DNA of 64,000 bases from Hyphomicrobiales bacterium (lineage in GTDB: Bacteria; Pseudomonadota; Alphaproteobacteria; Rhizobiales; Rhizobiaceae), in contig UBMP01000022.1 of NCBI GenBank assembly GCA_900466575.1, forward strand, positions 1 to 64,000, read 5' to 3'. The first letter of the stretch is position 1. Each line of letters starts with the position of its first letter. Shown piece after piece: positions 17,305-26,046 of the stretch. Below the pieces are notes generated by a model. It was not told the DNA's origin. It saw only the letters and a list, made by a program, of their open reading frames with translations, and ran no database searches. The position numbers and the translations under genes are program-made.

Positions 17305-18579
17305 TTACCAGTTCGGCAAGCCAAGCTGCTTGGCCTGCTTTTGAACATCCTGATCGTAAAGGGCGGCGGCGTCCTTGGCGGAGCGAATGCCGGAGCCGAC
17401 TTCGACCGTGATCTGCTCGAGCGCCGGTCCCTTGATCGGCGACAGGAATTCCAGCGCCGGAGCCGTGCCTCCATCCTTGTCGAAATAGGGCAGCATGTCG
17501 GCGACCGCCTGCGGAATGTCCTTGGGCAGGTTGCAGTCTTTGATGAGATAGGGACCTGACGGAACCGCCTTCGCCATCAATTCGCAGGCTTCCTTGGTGC
17601 CGACCCAATCGACGAACTTCTTTGCCTCGGCAACATTCTTGCTGTTGGCGGGAACATAGAGCGCCGCGGGCATCCAGATGGTCAGGCCGTTCTTGGAAGC
17701 ATCATCGCCGGGCTGGGCGAAGAAGCCCAGGTCCTTCAGATTGTCGGGATAGTTCTGCTGGATCGTGCCGATGCCGAAGGTGAGCATGGGATAGTGCCCG
17801 GCCTCGCCCGTGGCCACCATGCGCAGGCCGTCATTGAACTTGGCGGCGCCGAAATCCGCATTCGAAACCTTTGCCTTGAACACCTCTTCCAGATGTTCGA
17901 AGCCGCGCATCGCAGCCGGCGTGGTTGCGTATTTCGCCTTGTTGGCCGTGTAGTCGGCGGCGAAGTTCGGCACCTGAGCCTGAACGTTGTAATAGTCCGC
18001 CAGAACGAAAAGCTGCGAGGTCCAGGTATCACCGTAGGTCTGGGCCACCGCAACCTTGCCGGCGGCCTTGATCTTTTCATTATTTGCCATGAACTCTGCC
18101 CAGGTCTTCGGGACCTTGAGACCGAGGTCGGCATAGATCTTTCGGTTATAGAAAATGCCGCCACCCATGGCCGGGCCGAAAGGCATGCCGCGCACCTTGC
18201 CGTCCGGGCCGGTCACGACCTTGCGGAAGATATCGCGCACATCGGCTTCGCTCTTCAGGTCGGAGAGATCTGCGAGCGTCCTTTCCGGCTTCAGCGCCTG
18301 GAAAAGCGAGCCTGAATTATACTCGAAGACATCGGCCATTTCGCCGGTCGCCAGTCGCGTCTTGACGATATTGTCGCCCTCGGAGCCGCCGGCCCGCTGT
18401 TCGACGTCAAAGGACACATCGGGGTTCTTCTCCTTGTAAGCCTTGGTCAGAACATCCAGCGAGGCGATGGACTCCGGATTGGTGTCGATCAGGACGCTAA
18501 GTGTCACACCGGCATGTGCGATGCTGGACGACAGGGCAAGCATAGCTGCCGCCAGGATGCTTCCTCTTGCAAATTTCAT
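17305..18579 (-). CDS. Carbohydrate ABC transporter substrate-binding protein (family 1)
   Basis: A 424-residue periplasmic protein. A signal peptide is clear: Lys/Arg start, hydrophobic core ILAAAMLALSSSIAHA, likely cleavage after AHA. The mature part shows the family-1 binding-protein pattern (YKEKNPDVSFDVEQRAGGSE, GRMPFGPAMGGGIFYNRKIY-like segment, KKFVDWVGTKEACELMAK). The frame is open to 18606, but the ATG at 18579 has AAGGAGG upstream and begins the signal peptide. It is the first transporter gene and follows the rhamnosidase gene, 73 bases apart. The ligand is probably a rhamnosylated sugar. Confidence 0.9.
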   Translation of the reverse strand: MKFARGSILAAAMLALSSSIAHAGVTLSVLIDTNPESIASLDVLTKAYKEKNPDVSFDVEQRAGGSEGDNIVKTRLATGEMADVFEYNSGSLFQALKPERTLADLSDLKSEADVRDIFRKVVTGPDGKVRGMPFGPAMGGGIFYNRKIYADLGLKVPKTWAEFMANNEKIKAAGKVAVAQTYGDTWTSQLFVLADYYNVQAQVPNFAADYTANKAKYATTPAAMRGFEHLEEVFKAKVSNADFGAAKFNDGLRMVATGEAGHYPMLTFGIGTIQQNYPDNLKDLGFFAQPGDDASKNGLTIWMPAALYVPANSKNVAEAKKFVDWVGTKEACELMAKAVPSGPYLIKDCNLPKDIPQAVADMLPYFDKDGGTAPALEFLSPIKGPALEQITVEVGSGIRSAKDAAALYDQDVQKQAKQLGLPNW

Positions 18580-18652
18580 GGCCGTTTCCTCCTTGTAAAA
18601 GACCATATTCGACTTTGGGTTCCGGCGTCATTTCCTCCCGGGACCTTCATTG

Positions 18653-20986
18653 TCAGATCGTGAATCGTATGATGTGTTCGCCTGCGGAAAGCCGGGCGAT
18701 CTCGCCTGCCGGCAGCGCTTGTCCGTCAATCGAGAGATTCTTGCGCGCGTCTGTCGCCGCGATCCGTCCGGTCGCGCCTTCGGGAAGCAGGACACGGTAG
18801 GTCACGACATTCCCCTCTAGCGACCAGCCGGCTTCCATGCGGCCCAGCCGCGTATCGTGCCAGGCTGAAACCGGTGACAGCTGCGGCAGGATCGCCGGAT
18901 CGAGATCGATTTCGCGGAAGCCCGGAGCCGAGGCGACGGGCTTCATTCCTGCAACATATTCGAAGAGCCATTGGCAGACGGCACCATAGGCATAGTGGTT
19001 ATAGCTGTTCATGTCCGGGTCGTAGATCGATCCATCCTCCGCCATCGCATCCCAGCGCTCCCAGATCGAGGTCGCGCCGCGCTCCACCTGATAGAGCCAG
19101 CCCGGAACCTTGCGATTGAGGAAGATCTTCTCGGCGAGATCGAGCATGCCGAGTTCCGTCAGGGCGGGAAGCAGGGCAGGGGTGCCGATAAAGCCCGTGC
19201 CGATGACGCCATCGGTCTCTTCCACCACGCGGCGGAAATACAACTTCGCCGCCTCGGCATATTCCGCGGGAACGAGGCCGTAGAGGAACGCCAGGGACCA
19301 GGATGTCTGGTCGTTATGGGCAATACGGCCTGACGGGCTGAAGAACTCGTGGCGGAAGGCGAGGCGGATTTGCTCCGCCCGCGCCGCCAGACGGCTCGCC
19401 TCTGCCTCGTTGCCGATGATGCGGGCAATACGGCTTGCGAGATTGGTCGAGATGAAATGGTAGAGCGTGGCGGCGCAGTCGTCGGCGACCGTTGGCCGCG
19501 GCTTGCGGTTGTCGCCAACCGGCTGGAGCCAGTCGCCGAAGGTGAAGCCATGCTCCCCCCACACGGCAGGCGGCTGTATGATGGGGCCGTCGGAGATGCC
19601 CCAGAGATAATCGAGCCAGCGCTGCATGGCGGGGAAGCATTCGCGCAGCACCGCGTCGTCGCCATAGTGCAGATAAAGCTGCCAGGGGATGATCACGATG
19701 GCATCGCCCCAGCCGGTAGACCCCGCCCAGTCGCCGCGCGCATCGATCGGGTGCAGGCGGGTCGGATCCGGCGAGAAATGCGGCACGGCCCCATTTGGGC
19801 GCTGGTCGTGCATGACGTCGCGCAGATACTTGGTCAGGAAGCGCTGACTGTCGGCAAACCAGCAGGCGGTGCCGGCAAAGACCTGCGCATCGCCGGTCCA
19901 GCCCAGGCGCTCGTCGCGCTGCGGGCAATCGGTCGGGATTTCGATGAAGTTCGAGCGCTGCGACCAGATCGAGTTTTCAACCAGCCGGTTGACCGCCGGG
20001 ATGCCAGACGTGAACCCGCCGGCCTGCACGGGAACGGAGCTGACCGGAACGGACTGGATCGAGACAAGCTCCACGCCGTCCGGCACCGTCACGCGGGCAT
20101 AGCTGAAGCCCATGAAGCTGAAGATCGGGGCGTATACTTCCTCGCCGTCCCCCTTCAGCGTGTAGACAAGCTCGGCGCGGGCGGAACGATAGTTGCGGTT
20201 ATCGAAGAAGCGGTCGGGTCCGAGAACTTCCGAATGCTCGACACGAACGGAGGCGCCGGCCTTCCCTTTCACGCAGATGCGGATATAGGCCGCTGCATTC
20301 TGGCCGAAATCGAAGACCTGCCTGCCATCGTCTTCGGTCCAGCTATCCTTCGGCGAAAATGGAGCAAGTTCCTTGACGGGTTCGATTTCATGCGGGACGA
20401 GCAGGCTCTTGTCGAACTCCAGGACTTCAACGCCGGCACTGTCTTCCGGCACGATCCGCGCGTCGAAATCCTCGCCGTAATAGATGCCGCTTCGAACGAC
20501 CGGCGTGAAGCCGCTGCACCACGTTTCGTCGGTCGAAAGCAGGGTACCATCGTCGGTCGACAGCTCGGCAATGGCGGCGATCCTGTCGCCCCAGCAATTG
20601 AAAATCGGGTTGGAAGCCCAGAGGATCTGGCTGCGATACCAGCCGTCACCGAGCCAGATTTCGATCCGGTTTTGACCCTTCTGAAGCAAGGCCGAGACGT
20701 CGTAGCTCTGGAAGGCGATGCGGTCGTCATAGCAGGTCCAGCCGGGCGTCAGGAGATCGTCGCCGACGCGCTTGCCATTGATGAAGGCGCGATAGAGGCC
20801 GAGCGCCGAGATGTTCAAATGCACCGGCGAGGAAACGTCCGCGACGCTGAATTCCCGCGCGACGAAGGTTCCGGCCGTGCCCTGCCCACCGTCACAGGCC
20901 GGAGCGATCATCCGGGCCTTCGACGAAAATCCGGCTTGCGAAACCCCACCGGCGGCAGCCGCGCTGCACCCCTCAAACATGTTCAT
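18653..20986 (-). CDS. GH78 alpha-L-rhamnosidase
   Basis: A 777-residue glycosidase that releases L-rhamnose from rhamnosides by inversion. The N-terminal beta domains (residues 40-330; GLYRAFINGKRVGDDLLTPG, GDGWYRSQ) precede the (alpha/alpha)6 catalytic barrel. Its motif DCPQRDERLGWTGDAQ near residue 360 carries the acidic residues, and STGWGDAIVIIPW follows near 430. The C-terminal beta domain ends at 777. No signal peptide is seen, so hydrolysis is likely cytoplasmic after import by the adjacent ABC transporter. GGGAGG precedes the ATG at 20986 and a hairpin abuts it. It is the first gene of the operon and is divergent from the LacI regulator. Confidence 0.93.
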   Translation of the reverse strand: MNMFEGCSAAAAGGVSQAGFSSKARMIAPACDGGQGTAGTFVAREFSVADVSSPVHLNISALGLYRAFINGKRVGDDLLTPGWTCYDDRIAFQSYDVSALLQKGQNRIEIWLGDGWYRSQILWASNPIFNCWGDRIAAIAELSTDDGTLLSTDETWCSGFTPVVRSGIYYGEDFDARIVPEDSAGVEVLEFDKSLLVPHEIEPVKELAPFSPKDSWTEDDGRQVFDFGQNAAAYIRICVKGKAGASVRVEHSEVLGPDRFFDNRNYRSARAELVYTLKGDGEEVYAPIFSFMGFSYARVTVPDGVELVSIQSVPVSSVPVQAGGFTSGIPAVNRLVENSIWSQRSNFIEIPTDCPQRDERLGWTGDAQVFAGTACWFADSQRFLTKYLRDVMHDQRPNGAVPHFSPDPTRLHPIDARGDWAGSTGWGDAIVIIPWQLYLHYGDDAVLRECFPAMQRWLDYLWGISDGPIIQPPAVWGEHGFTFGDWLQPVGDNRKPRPTVADDCAATLYHFISTNLASRIARIIGNEAEASRLAARAEQIRLAFRHEFFSPSGRIAHNDQTSWSLAFLYGLVPAEYAEAAKLYFRRVVEETDGVIGTGFIGTPALLPALTELGMLDLAEKIFLNRKVPGWLYQVERGATSIWERWDAMAEDGSIYDPDMNSYNHYAYGAVCQWLFEYVAGMKPVASAPGFREIDLDPAILPQLSPVSAWHDTRLGRMEAGWSLEGNVVTYRVLLPEGATGRIAATDARKNLSIDGQALPAGEIARLSAGEHIIRFTI

Positions 20987-21000
20987 GCTGATTTGCCTCC

Positions 21001-21023
21001 CAGGTTTCGCTCCCCGAAACCTG
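21001..21023 (-). promoter_or_regulatory. 9-bp inverted repeat abutting the rhamnosidase ribosome binding site
   Basis: CAGGTTTCG (21001-21009) is exactly complementary to CGAAACCTG (21015-21023) with a 5-base centre. In the minus-strand transcript this is a hairpin directly upstream of and touching the GGGAGG Shine-Dalgarno. It could be an operator or a translational element. Confidence 0.5.
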
Positions 21024-21057
21024 CATGTGTATAACGTTCTATGTATATCATTCTACA
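21024..21057. promoter_or_regulatory. AT-rich operator/promoter between rhamnosidase and lacI-type gene
   Basis: This short region contains ATAACGTTCT centred on the self-complementary AACGTT (21033-21038), the CG-centred type favoured by LacI-family proteins, and AT-rich hexamers suitable for -10 elements. It is the only space from which both divergent genes can be controlled. Confidence 0.45.
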
Positions 21058-21123
21058 AAATGGATTGCCGCGCAACCGTTTTTTGAATAGTATTGCCGCA
21101 AATGGGGAGTTCGGATTTTTTAA

Positions 21124-22149
21124 ATGACAGAACAAGGGGTTGGCGGCTCTGGCGAACGCGTTACCATCCGGCATGTCGCAAAGGATGCAGGCGTCTCCGT
21201 CGCTGCCGTCTCGAAGGTGATGCGCAATGCGTATGGGGTCAGCGACCAGCTACGGCAGAAGGTGGAAGCTTCCATCGAGAAGCTGAACTACCGTCCCTCG
21301 TTTGCGGCACGCGGGATGCGCGGACGCACCTATACGATCGGCATTCTGGTCATTGAACTGACCAATCCCTTCCTTCCGCCCGTGATCGAGAGCGTCATCG
21401 GCCAGCTGTCGGGCAATGGCTACAAGGCTCTGGTCGGGGTCGGACATTCCGTCGATCAGATCGAGGCTTCGATGATCGAGGCGATGATCGACAATCGCAT
21501 GGACGGCGTCATCGTGATTGCCCCGCGCATCGGGGGAAAATTTCTGGAAACCTTTGCCCAACAGATTCCGATCGTCACAATCGCCCATCATGAACCGAGC
21601 GCGACGACCTACGACACCGTCAACTCGGACGACCGCGAGGGTGCGCGCCTGGCTGTTCGGGCAATGCTGGATCGCGGCTATCGCGATATCGCCATGGTGG
21701 GATACGATTCCCGCGCCGCCGCAGCGACCGAAGTCGCACGCCAGCGCGAGGCAGGCTATCTGGACGTCATGAAGGAGGCAGGGCTTGAACGCCAGGCCCG
21801 AATTCTCCGTTTACCGCCACCAGGCGAGGAGCGGAGCGGGGCGTTGGAAACCCTCCTGCAGGCAAAGGGCAGACCGCGCGCCATGTTCGTGTGGTCGGAT
21901 CTTGATGCCATTCCTCTTCTCAGCACATGTCAGTCGCTGGGCATCGGGGTTCCGGAAGATATTGCGGTCATCGGTTACGATAACTCTCCACCTGCAGCCA
22001 TCCCGCTGGTCAGCCTTTCCAGCGTGGATCAGAACCCGGTGGAGATGGGACGCGTGGCTGCAGACTTGCTTCTTTCCAGAATTACAGGTCGGCGCAAGAC
22101 GCAGCATGTCCTGATCGAGCCATCAGTGATCGTGCGCAAAACTCTCTAG
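21124..22149 (+). CDS. LacI-family transcriptional regulator
   Basis: A 341-residue repressor of normal LacI length. The N-terminal helix-turn-helix VTIRHVAKDAGVSVAAVSKV is followed by the hinge helix KLNYRPSFAARGMRG and a periplasmic-binding-protein-like sugar domain (IGILVIELTNPFLPPVIESV, DGVIVIAP, VIGYDNSPPA). It is divergent from the rhamnosidase/ABC operon, so it most likely represses that operon and itself until rhamnose or a rhamnoside is present. The ATG at 21124 has only a weak Shine-Dalgarno. Confidence 0.9.
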   Translation: MTEQGVGGSGERVTIRHVAKDAGVSVAAVSKVMRNAYGVSDQLRQKVEASIEKLNYRPSFAARGMRGRTYTIGILVIELTNPFLPPVIESVIGQLSGNGYKALVGVGHSVDQIEASMIEAMIDNRMDGVIVIAPRIGGKFLETFAQQIPIVTIAHHEPSATTYDTVNSDDREGARLAVRAMLDRGYRDIAMVGYDSRAAAATEVARQREAGYLDVMKEAGLERQARILRLPPPGEERSGALETLLQAKGRPRAMFVWSDLDAIPLLSTCQSLGIGVPEDIAVIGYDNSPPAAIPLVSLSSVDQNPVEMGRVAADLLLSRITGRRKTQHVLIEPSVIVRKTL

Positions 22150-22322
22150 CTGTCGGGTAGACGCTGCCCAGCAAAAAGCGCGGACAAGCTGTCTTGGAGT
22201 TTTCACAGCGGTGATCAACTGCGGTGGTTTGTCCACTTGCCAAACACGCGGTCGCCGTGATCTCTCGTCGTAGGTGTCCACACGCAGTACCGTGGCGCAG
22301 TTGCTTGAGTGATGAGGACAAG

Positions 22323-23408
22323 ATGGTGGACGACAGCGCCGCACCGAAAGATGTGAACGACCAGCCGTCCACAGAAAGCGAACCGAGCAGTTTTGCCCCC
22401 TTTGCCAGGGGGCAATTTTTTGAAATGGTCAGGATGCCGCATCTGGGCTGGCGCAGCGCCCTTCTGTTGCTGGGGCTTCTGGCCGCCGTTTGGACGGGAA
22501 GCGGCTTCTATCGCGTTCAGCCTGACCAGCAGGGCATCGTCCTGCAATTCGGAAAATGGATACGCACGGAAACGCCGGGCATCCACTATCATTGGCCCTA
22601 TCCGGTCGAAACCGTCTCTCTGCCGCACACGACGCAGATCAATGAGCTGGTTCTATCCGGACGCTCCGGCGAATCGCGGGACCTCGCCCAGATGCTGACG
22701 GGTGATGAAAACATCGTCGAGGCCGATTGCGTGGTTTTCTGGAGGATTCGGGATGCCGGTGAATATCTCTTCAATGTCGCCGATCCGCAGGGAACGTTAA
22801 AAGTTATTGCCGAAAGTGCCTTGCGCGAGGTCATCGGCGAAAACCCGATCCAATCCGCGCTGTCCGACAAGCGGCAGCAGATTGCCGACGATACCGCAGT
22901 CGTTCTGCAGCGGCTTCTGGACCGTTATCGCGTCGGCATTGAAGTCACGCAGGTCCAGTTGCTTCGCATTGATCCGCCCTCCGCCGTCATCGATGCCTTC
23001 AACGATGTGCAGCGGGCACGCGCAGACCAGGAACGCGCCCGCAACGAGGCTGATGCCTATGCCAATGACATCATCCCGCGCGCGCGTGGCGAGGCCTCCC
23101 ACATCATTCAGGAGGCAGAGGCCTATCGGGACCAGACCATCGATCTTGCCAAGGGTGAGGCGGAAAGCTTCAAGGCGATCGCGTCGGCTTATGAACTGCA
23201 CAAGGATGTAACCGCCCGGCGGCTCTACATGGACAGTGTCGATCAAATGCTGAAGCGGTCCAGCCGGGTGATCGTCGATTTATCGGACAAGGGCAGCGGC
23301 ATCGTTCCTTACCTGCCGGTTCTGGATGCCGCCACCAAGACATCCTCGATTTCGCCGAGCGGGCAGCCCGCAGCGACTGCCGGCGCGGCAAAGGGAGATG
23401 GCAAATGA
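22323..23408 (+). CDS. hflK: HflK-like SPFH-domain membrane protein
   Basis: A 361-residue SPFH/band-7 protein. A hydrophilic N-terminus is followed by a single membrane helix (ALLLLGLLAAVWTGSGF, about residues 50-67) and the SPFH domain (YRVQPDQQGIVLQFGKW, ENIVEADCVVFWRI, IQSALSDKRQQI). A long charged coiled-coil region (RARADQERARNEADAYANDI) follows. HflK and HflC assemble into a periplasmic cage around FtsH and tune membrane proteolysis. The frame is open from 22224, but the ATG at 22323 with GAGGAC upstream gives the usual start. It overlaps hflC by 4 bases. The canonical hfq-hflX and DegP neighbours are absent, so this is probably a paralogous pair. Confidence 0.9.
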   Translation: MVDDSAAPKDVNDQPSTESEPSSFAPFARGQFFEMVRMPHLGWRSALLLLGLLAAVWTGSGFYRVQPDQQGIVLQFGKWIRTETPGIHYHWPYPVETVSLPHTTQINELVLSGRSGESRDLAQMLTGDENIVEADCVVFWRIRDAGEYLFNVADPQGTLKVIAESALREVIGENPIQSALSDKRQQIADDTAVVLQRLLDRYRVGIEVTQVQLLRIDPPSAVIDAFNDVQRARADQERARNEADAYANDIIPRARGEASHIIQEAEAYRDQTIDLAKGEAESFKAIASAYELHKDVTARRLYMDSVDQMLKRSSRVIVDLSDKGSGIVPYLPVLDAATKTSSISPSGQPAATAGAAKGDGK

Positions 23409-24325
23409 GATACGGAAAGATCCTGCCTCTCCTTTTCCTCGGGCTTGGCATCTGGGGTGTTGCGGCTTCAGCCTACACGGTTCAGCAGAGTGAAACCGCC
23501 CTTGTGGTCCGGCTGGGCAAGCCGCTGACGCAACGCAACGACCCCGGGCTCTATTTCAAGATCCCGATGGTCGATACGCTCATCTTCTTCGAGAAACGTT
23601 TGATTTCACTTGAGCCGCCGTCGGAGCAGGTGATCCTGGGTGACCAGAAGCGGATCGAGGCAGGAACCTACACGCGGTTCCGGATCAGCGACCCCCTGAC
23701 CTTTTACCAGGCAGTCGGCACCGTGGAGCAGGGTCAGATGCGATTGGCCGAGATCATCAGTTCCGCCGTGCGCCGCGAACTCGGGCGCGTCAAGCTGATC
23801 GACCTGCTCACGCAGAAGCGTGAGACCGTGATCGATTCCGTCCGCACCGAGGTGACGGATCAAAGCAGGGCGCTTGGCATTGAAGTGGTCGACGTGCGCA
23901 TTCTCCGCGCCGATCTGCCAAAGGAAACCAGTGCGGCCATTTATGACCGAATGAAATCGGAGCGACAGCGGGAGGCCAAGGAGCTTCGGGCGCAGGGCTT
24001 CGAATGGGCTCAGGAGATCCAGGCCAAGGCCGACAAGGAGCGCACCGTGATCCTGGCGGAGGCACAGGAGCGCGCCAAGGTGATTCACGGCGAAGCCGAC
24101 GCGACGGCATCTACCCTGATGGGTGACGCGCACGACGGCGACCGCGCCTTCTACGCCTATTACCGTGCCTTGCAGACCTATGGTCAGACGCTTTCGGAAG
24201 CCTCGCCCATTCTTCTTCTGTCTACCACGCCAGATTTCCTGCAGACGCTGAAGAACGGTCCTCCTGTCGTGCAGATGCAGGCCAAAGCCCCGACAGCAGC
24301 CACCCCGAACGCTGTACCGAACTGA
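23405..24325 (+). CDS. hflC: HflC-like SPFH-domain membrane protein
   Basis: A 306-residue partner of the preceding HflK. It has an N-terminal membrane anchor (ILPLLFLGLGIWGVAASAY), the SPFH domain (VQQSETALVVRLGKP, ISDPLTFYQAVG), the VEVVDVRILRADLP-type strand (IEVVDVRILRADLP here) and the coiled coil ERQREAKELRAQGFEWAQEI. YAYYRALQTY near the C-terminus is typical of HflC. The start overlaps the hflK stop (ATGA), giving coupled translation in equal amounts. Downstream comes a TerC-family gene after 26 bases. Confidence 0.9.
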   Translation: MRYGKILPLLFLGLGIWGVAASAYTVQQSETALVVRLGKPLTQRNDPGLYFKIPMVDTLIFFEKRLISLEPPSEQVILGDQKRIEAGTYTRFRISDPLTFYQAVGTVEQGQMRLAEIISSAVRRELGRVKLIDLLTQKRETVIDSVRTEVTDQSRALGIEVVDVRILRADLPKETSAAIYDRMKSERQREAKELRAQGFEWAQEIQAKADKERTVILAEAQERAKVIHGEADATASTLMGDAHDGDRAFYAYYRALQTYGQTLSEASPILLLSTTPDFLQTLKNGPPVVQMQAKAPTAATPNAVPN

Positions 24326-24351
24326 CGTGCAGATCGACAAGGATTACGGAC

Positions 24352-25368
24352 GTGGAATTCAGCAGTGACCTGTCCTGGCTCGGTGTGAGCACGCAGATAT
24401 TCTTCACGGATATTCTGCTGGCGGGGGACAATGCGATCATTATCGCGGCGGCCTGCAGTCTGCTTCCGCGTCGACTGGTTTCTCGCGCCATCGCCGTCGG
24501 AGCCGTCGGAGCGGTGGTGCTGCGCGTCCTTCTGGCCCTGATGGCAAATGTGTTGATGGCGCTGCCGCTGTTGAAAGCCTTGGGCGGCCTGATGCTGGCC
24601 CTGTTTGCCATCAATCTCCGGGCCAATGCCGGCGCTGCAGCGCAAAGCGGCAACCCGGATAAACTGACTGTCGACCCCGACCTGGATAACGAGGTCGACT
24701 TCATGGGGGCCGCGCTCTTCATTCTTCTCGCCGACACGATCATGAGCCTGGACAACGTCGTCGCTATCTCCGCCATTTCCCAGGGTAGCATGGGCTACCT
24801 GATCCTCGGCCTCGGCCTGTCCATCCCCTTTGTGTTCTTCGGTAGCTTTCTGCTGACGGAAGTCATTGCCGAATATCCTGCCTTGGTGAGCCTTGGTGCG
24901 GCCCTGCTCGGCTGGGTTTCGGGCAATCTCATTGTTACCGATCCGCTCTGGTCAGGCTGGGTCCAGACGTATGCGGAAGCGTTGGGCGTGCTTGTTCCGC
25001 TCGCGCTGGCCATCTTCGTCGTCGCCGAGGGGGCCATTACCGCGAGCGCACGCGGTTTGCAGATCGTTCGAGCCACACCGAGCGTGCCGCGACGGATGCG
25101 GCCGCCGCGGTCCGCCGCCGCCGTGGAGCGCTTGCCTGCGCCCGCAATCGAACCCGTCGTGCCCGAGCCACTCCAGCCGGAGGCGCCGCCGGCCAAGACG
25201 GCAGGTACGGTGCCTCAAGCAGCACCCGTGATCATCTTCGAACCGCCGGTGAAAACATCCGCCGGCCCCTCCGACAAGGTTGTTCTGATTGGACTACTGG
25301 TTCTCTTCGTGCTCGTTGGCGGCGTTCTCGCTATCGCGATCGCCATGGCGCCACCCGATATGCGTTGA
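24352..25368 (+). CDS. TerC-family membrane protein with extra C-terminal segment
   Basis: A 338-residue protein of the TerC superfamily, whose members have been linked to Mn2+ export and tellurite/stress responses. The two acidic membrane motifs are DILLAGDNAIIIAAA (about 21-35) and DTIMSLDNVVAISAI (about 126-140), within seven or so hydrophobic helices over residues 1-235. After the core there is a Pro/Ala/Arg-rich linker of about 75 residues and one more membrane helix (VVLIGLLVLFVLVGGVLAIAI) at the very C-terminus, not usual for TerC. The start is GTG at 24352 with AAGGA upstream. It follows hflC by 26 bases and is probably in one operon with hflKC. Confidence 0.85.
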   Translation: MEFSSDLSWLGVSTQIFFTDILLAGDNAIIIAAACSLLPRRLVSRAIAVGAVGAVVLRVLLALMANVLMALPLLKALGGLMLALFAINLRANAGAAAQSGNPDKLTVDPDLDNEVDFMGAALFILLADTIMSLDNVVAISAISQGSMGYLILGLGLSIPFVFFGSFLLTEVIAEYPALVSLGAALLGWVSGNLIVTDPLWSGWVQTYAEALGVLVPLALAIFVVAEGAITASARGLQIVRATPSVPRRMRPPRSAAAVERLPAPAIEPVVPEPLQPEAPPAKTAGTVPQAAPVIIFEPPVKTSAGPSDKVVLIGLLVLFVLVGGVLAIAIAMAPPDMR

Positions 25369-25407
25369 ACAGGCTTTCAAGAAAACCGCTGCGGTAAGAA
25401 ATTCCAG

Positions 25408-26046
25408 ATGTTGATCCTCCCTTTCGATATGAAGATGTTTCCAATGGCGCTCGCCGTCTCGGTGTCGAGCAACCTGGACAACATTGCTATCGGCACATCG
25501 ATCAGCTTTCGCAACGTCGGTCTGCGGTTGCGGGATAATGCCGTTGTAGCGACAGTGACGACAATCGGCACGTTGCTGTCGGTTGCGGCCGGCAACGCCC
25601 TGACACAGGTTGTCCCGGACTACGCCGAAAGCGCCATTGGTGGTGCAATCATGCTGCTGGTCGGGATATGGATCATCTATCAGGAAACAGTCAAACCGAA
25701 GTCTGCCGACGCTGCCAATATGGCTCGGGGACCTGAATCGCGCGGCGATTACAACGCATTGGCCGAGGTTCCTAACACAACGCTCCGTGCCAATCGCATC
25801 GGTCGATCCGAGTTGCTTGTACTTTCCCTGGGTCTGACGCTGAACAACATCCCCAACGGCGTGGGCGCCGGGATGCTGCATATCAACATCTGGCTGCTCG
25901 GTGCCCTGAACTTCATCGCCAGCCTTCTGATGCTGGGGATCGGCCTGCAGGTCGGCCGTCGAGGCGTTCACTGGCTCGGTCGTTATGCAGGTTATGTTGC
26001 TGGCGTACTTCTGGCCGCACTGGGTGCCACGGAAATGGTCTTTTGA
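25408..26046 (+). CDS. MntP/YtaF-like membrane protein, putative cation exporter
   Basis: A 212-residue protein with six hydrophobic segments in two repeats. Each repeat begins with an acidic/Asn signature: LAVSVSSNLDNIAIGTSISF near residue 15 and LVLSLGLTLNNIPNGVGAGM near 138. This resembles the MntP manganese-efflux and YtaF families of the LysE superfamily. It follows the TerC gene by 39 bases. The ATG at 25408 is used; a second ATG at 25429 is possible. Substrate preference for Mn2+ or Ca2+ is inferred from family and neighbour, not seen. Confidence 0.72.
   Translation: MLILPFDMKMFPMALAVSVSSNLDNIAIGTSISFRNVGLRLRDNAVVATVTTIGTLLSVAAGNALTQVVPDYAESAIGGAIMLLVGIWIIYQETVKPKSADAANMARGPESRGDYNALAEVPNTTLRANRIGRSELLVLSLGLTLNNIPNGVGAGMLHINIWLLGALNFIASLLMLGIGLQVGRRGVHWLGRYAGYVAGVLLAALGATEMVF

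Noticed and set aside
15555-17474. A 639-residue open frame covering two permease regions
   Set aside because: Only the last 275 residues are membrane-permease sequence. The upstream part is an arginine-rich shadow of the neighbouring permease and binding-protein genes; a proper start exists at 16382.
22150-22322. Manganese (yybP-ykoY) riboswitch ahead of hflK-hflC-terC
   Set aside because: I looked for the GGGGAGUA and closing CCUACC-type elements expected for a TerC/Mn-linked operon and did not find them here or before the TerC gene.
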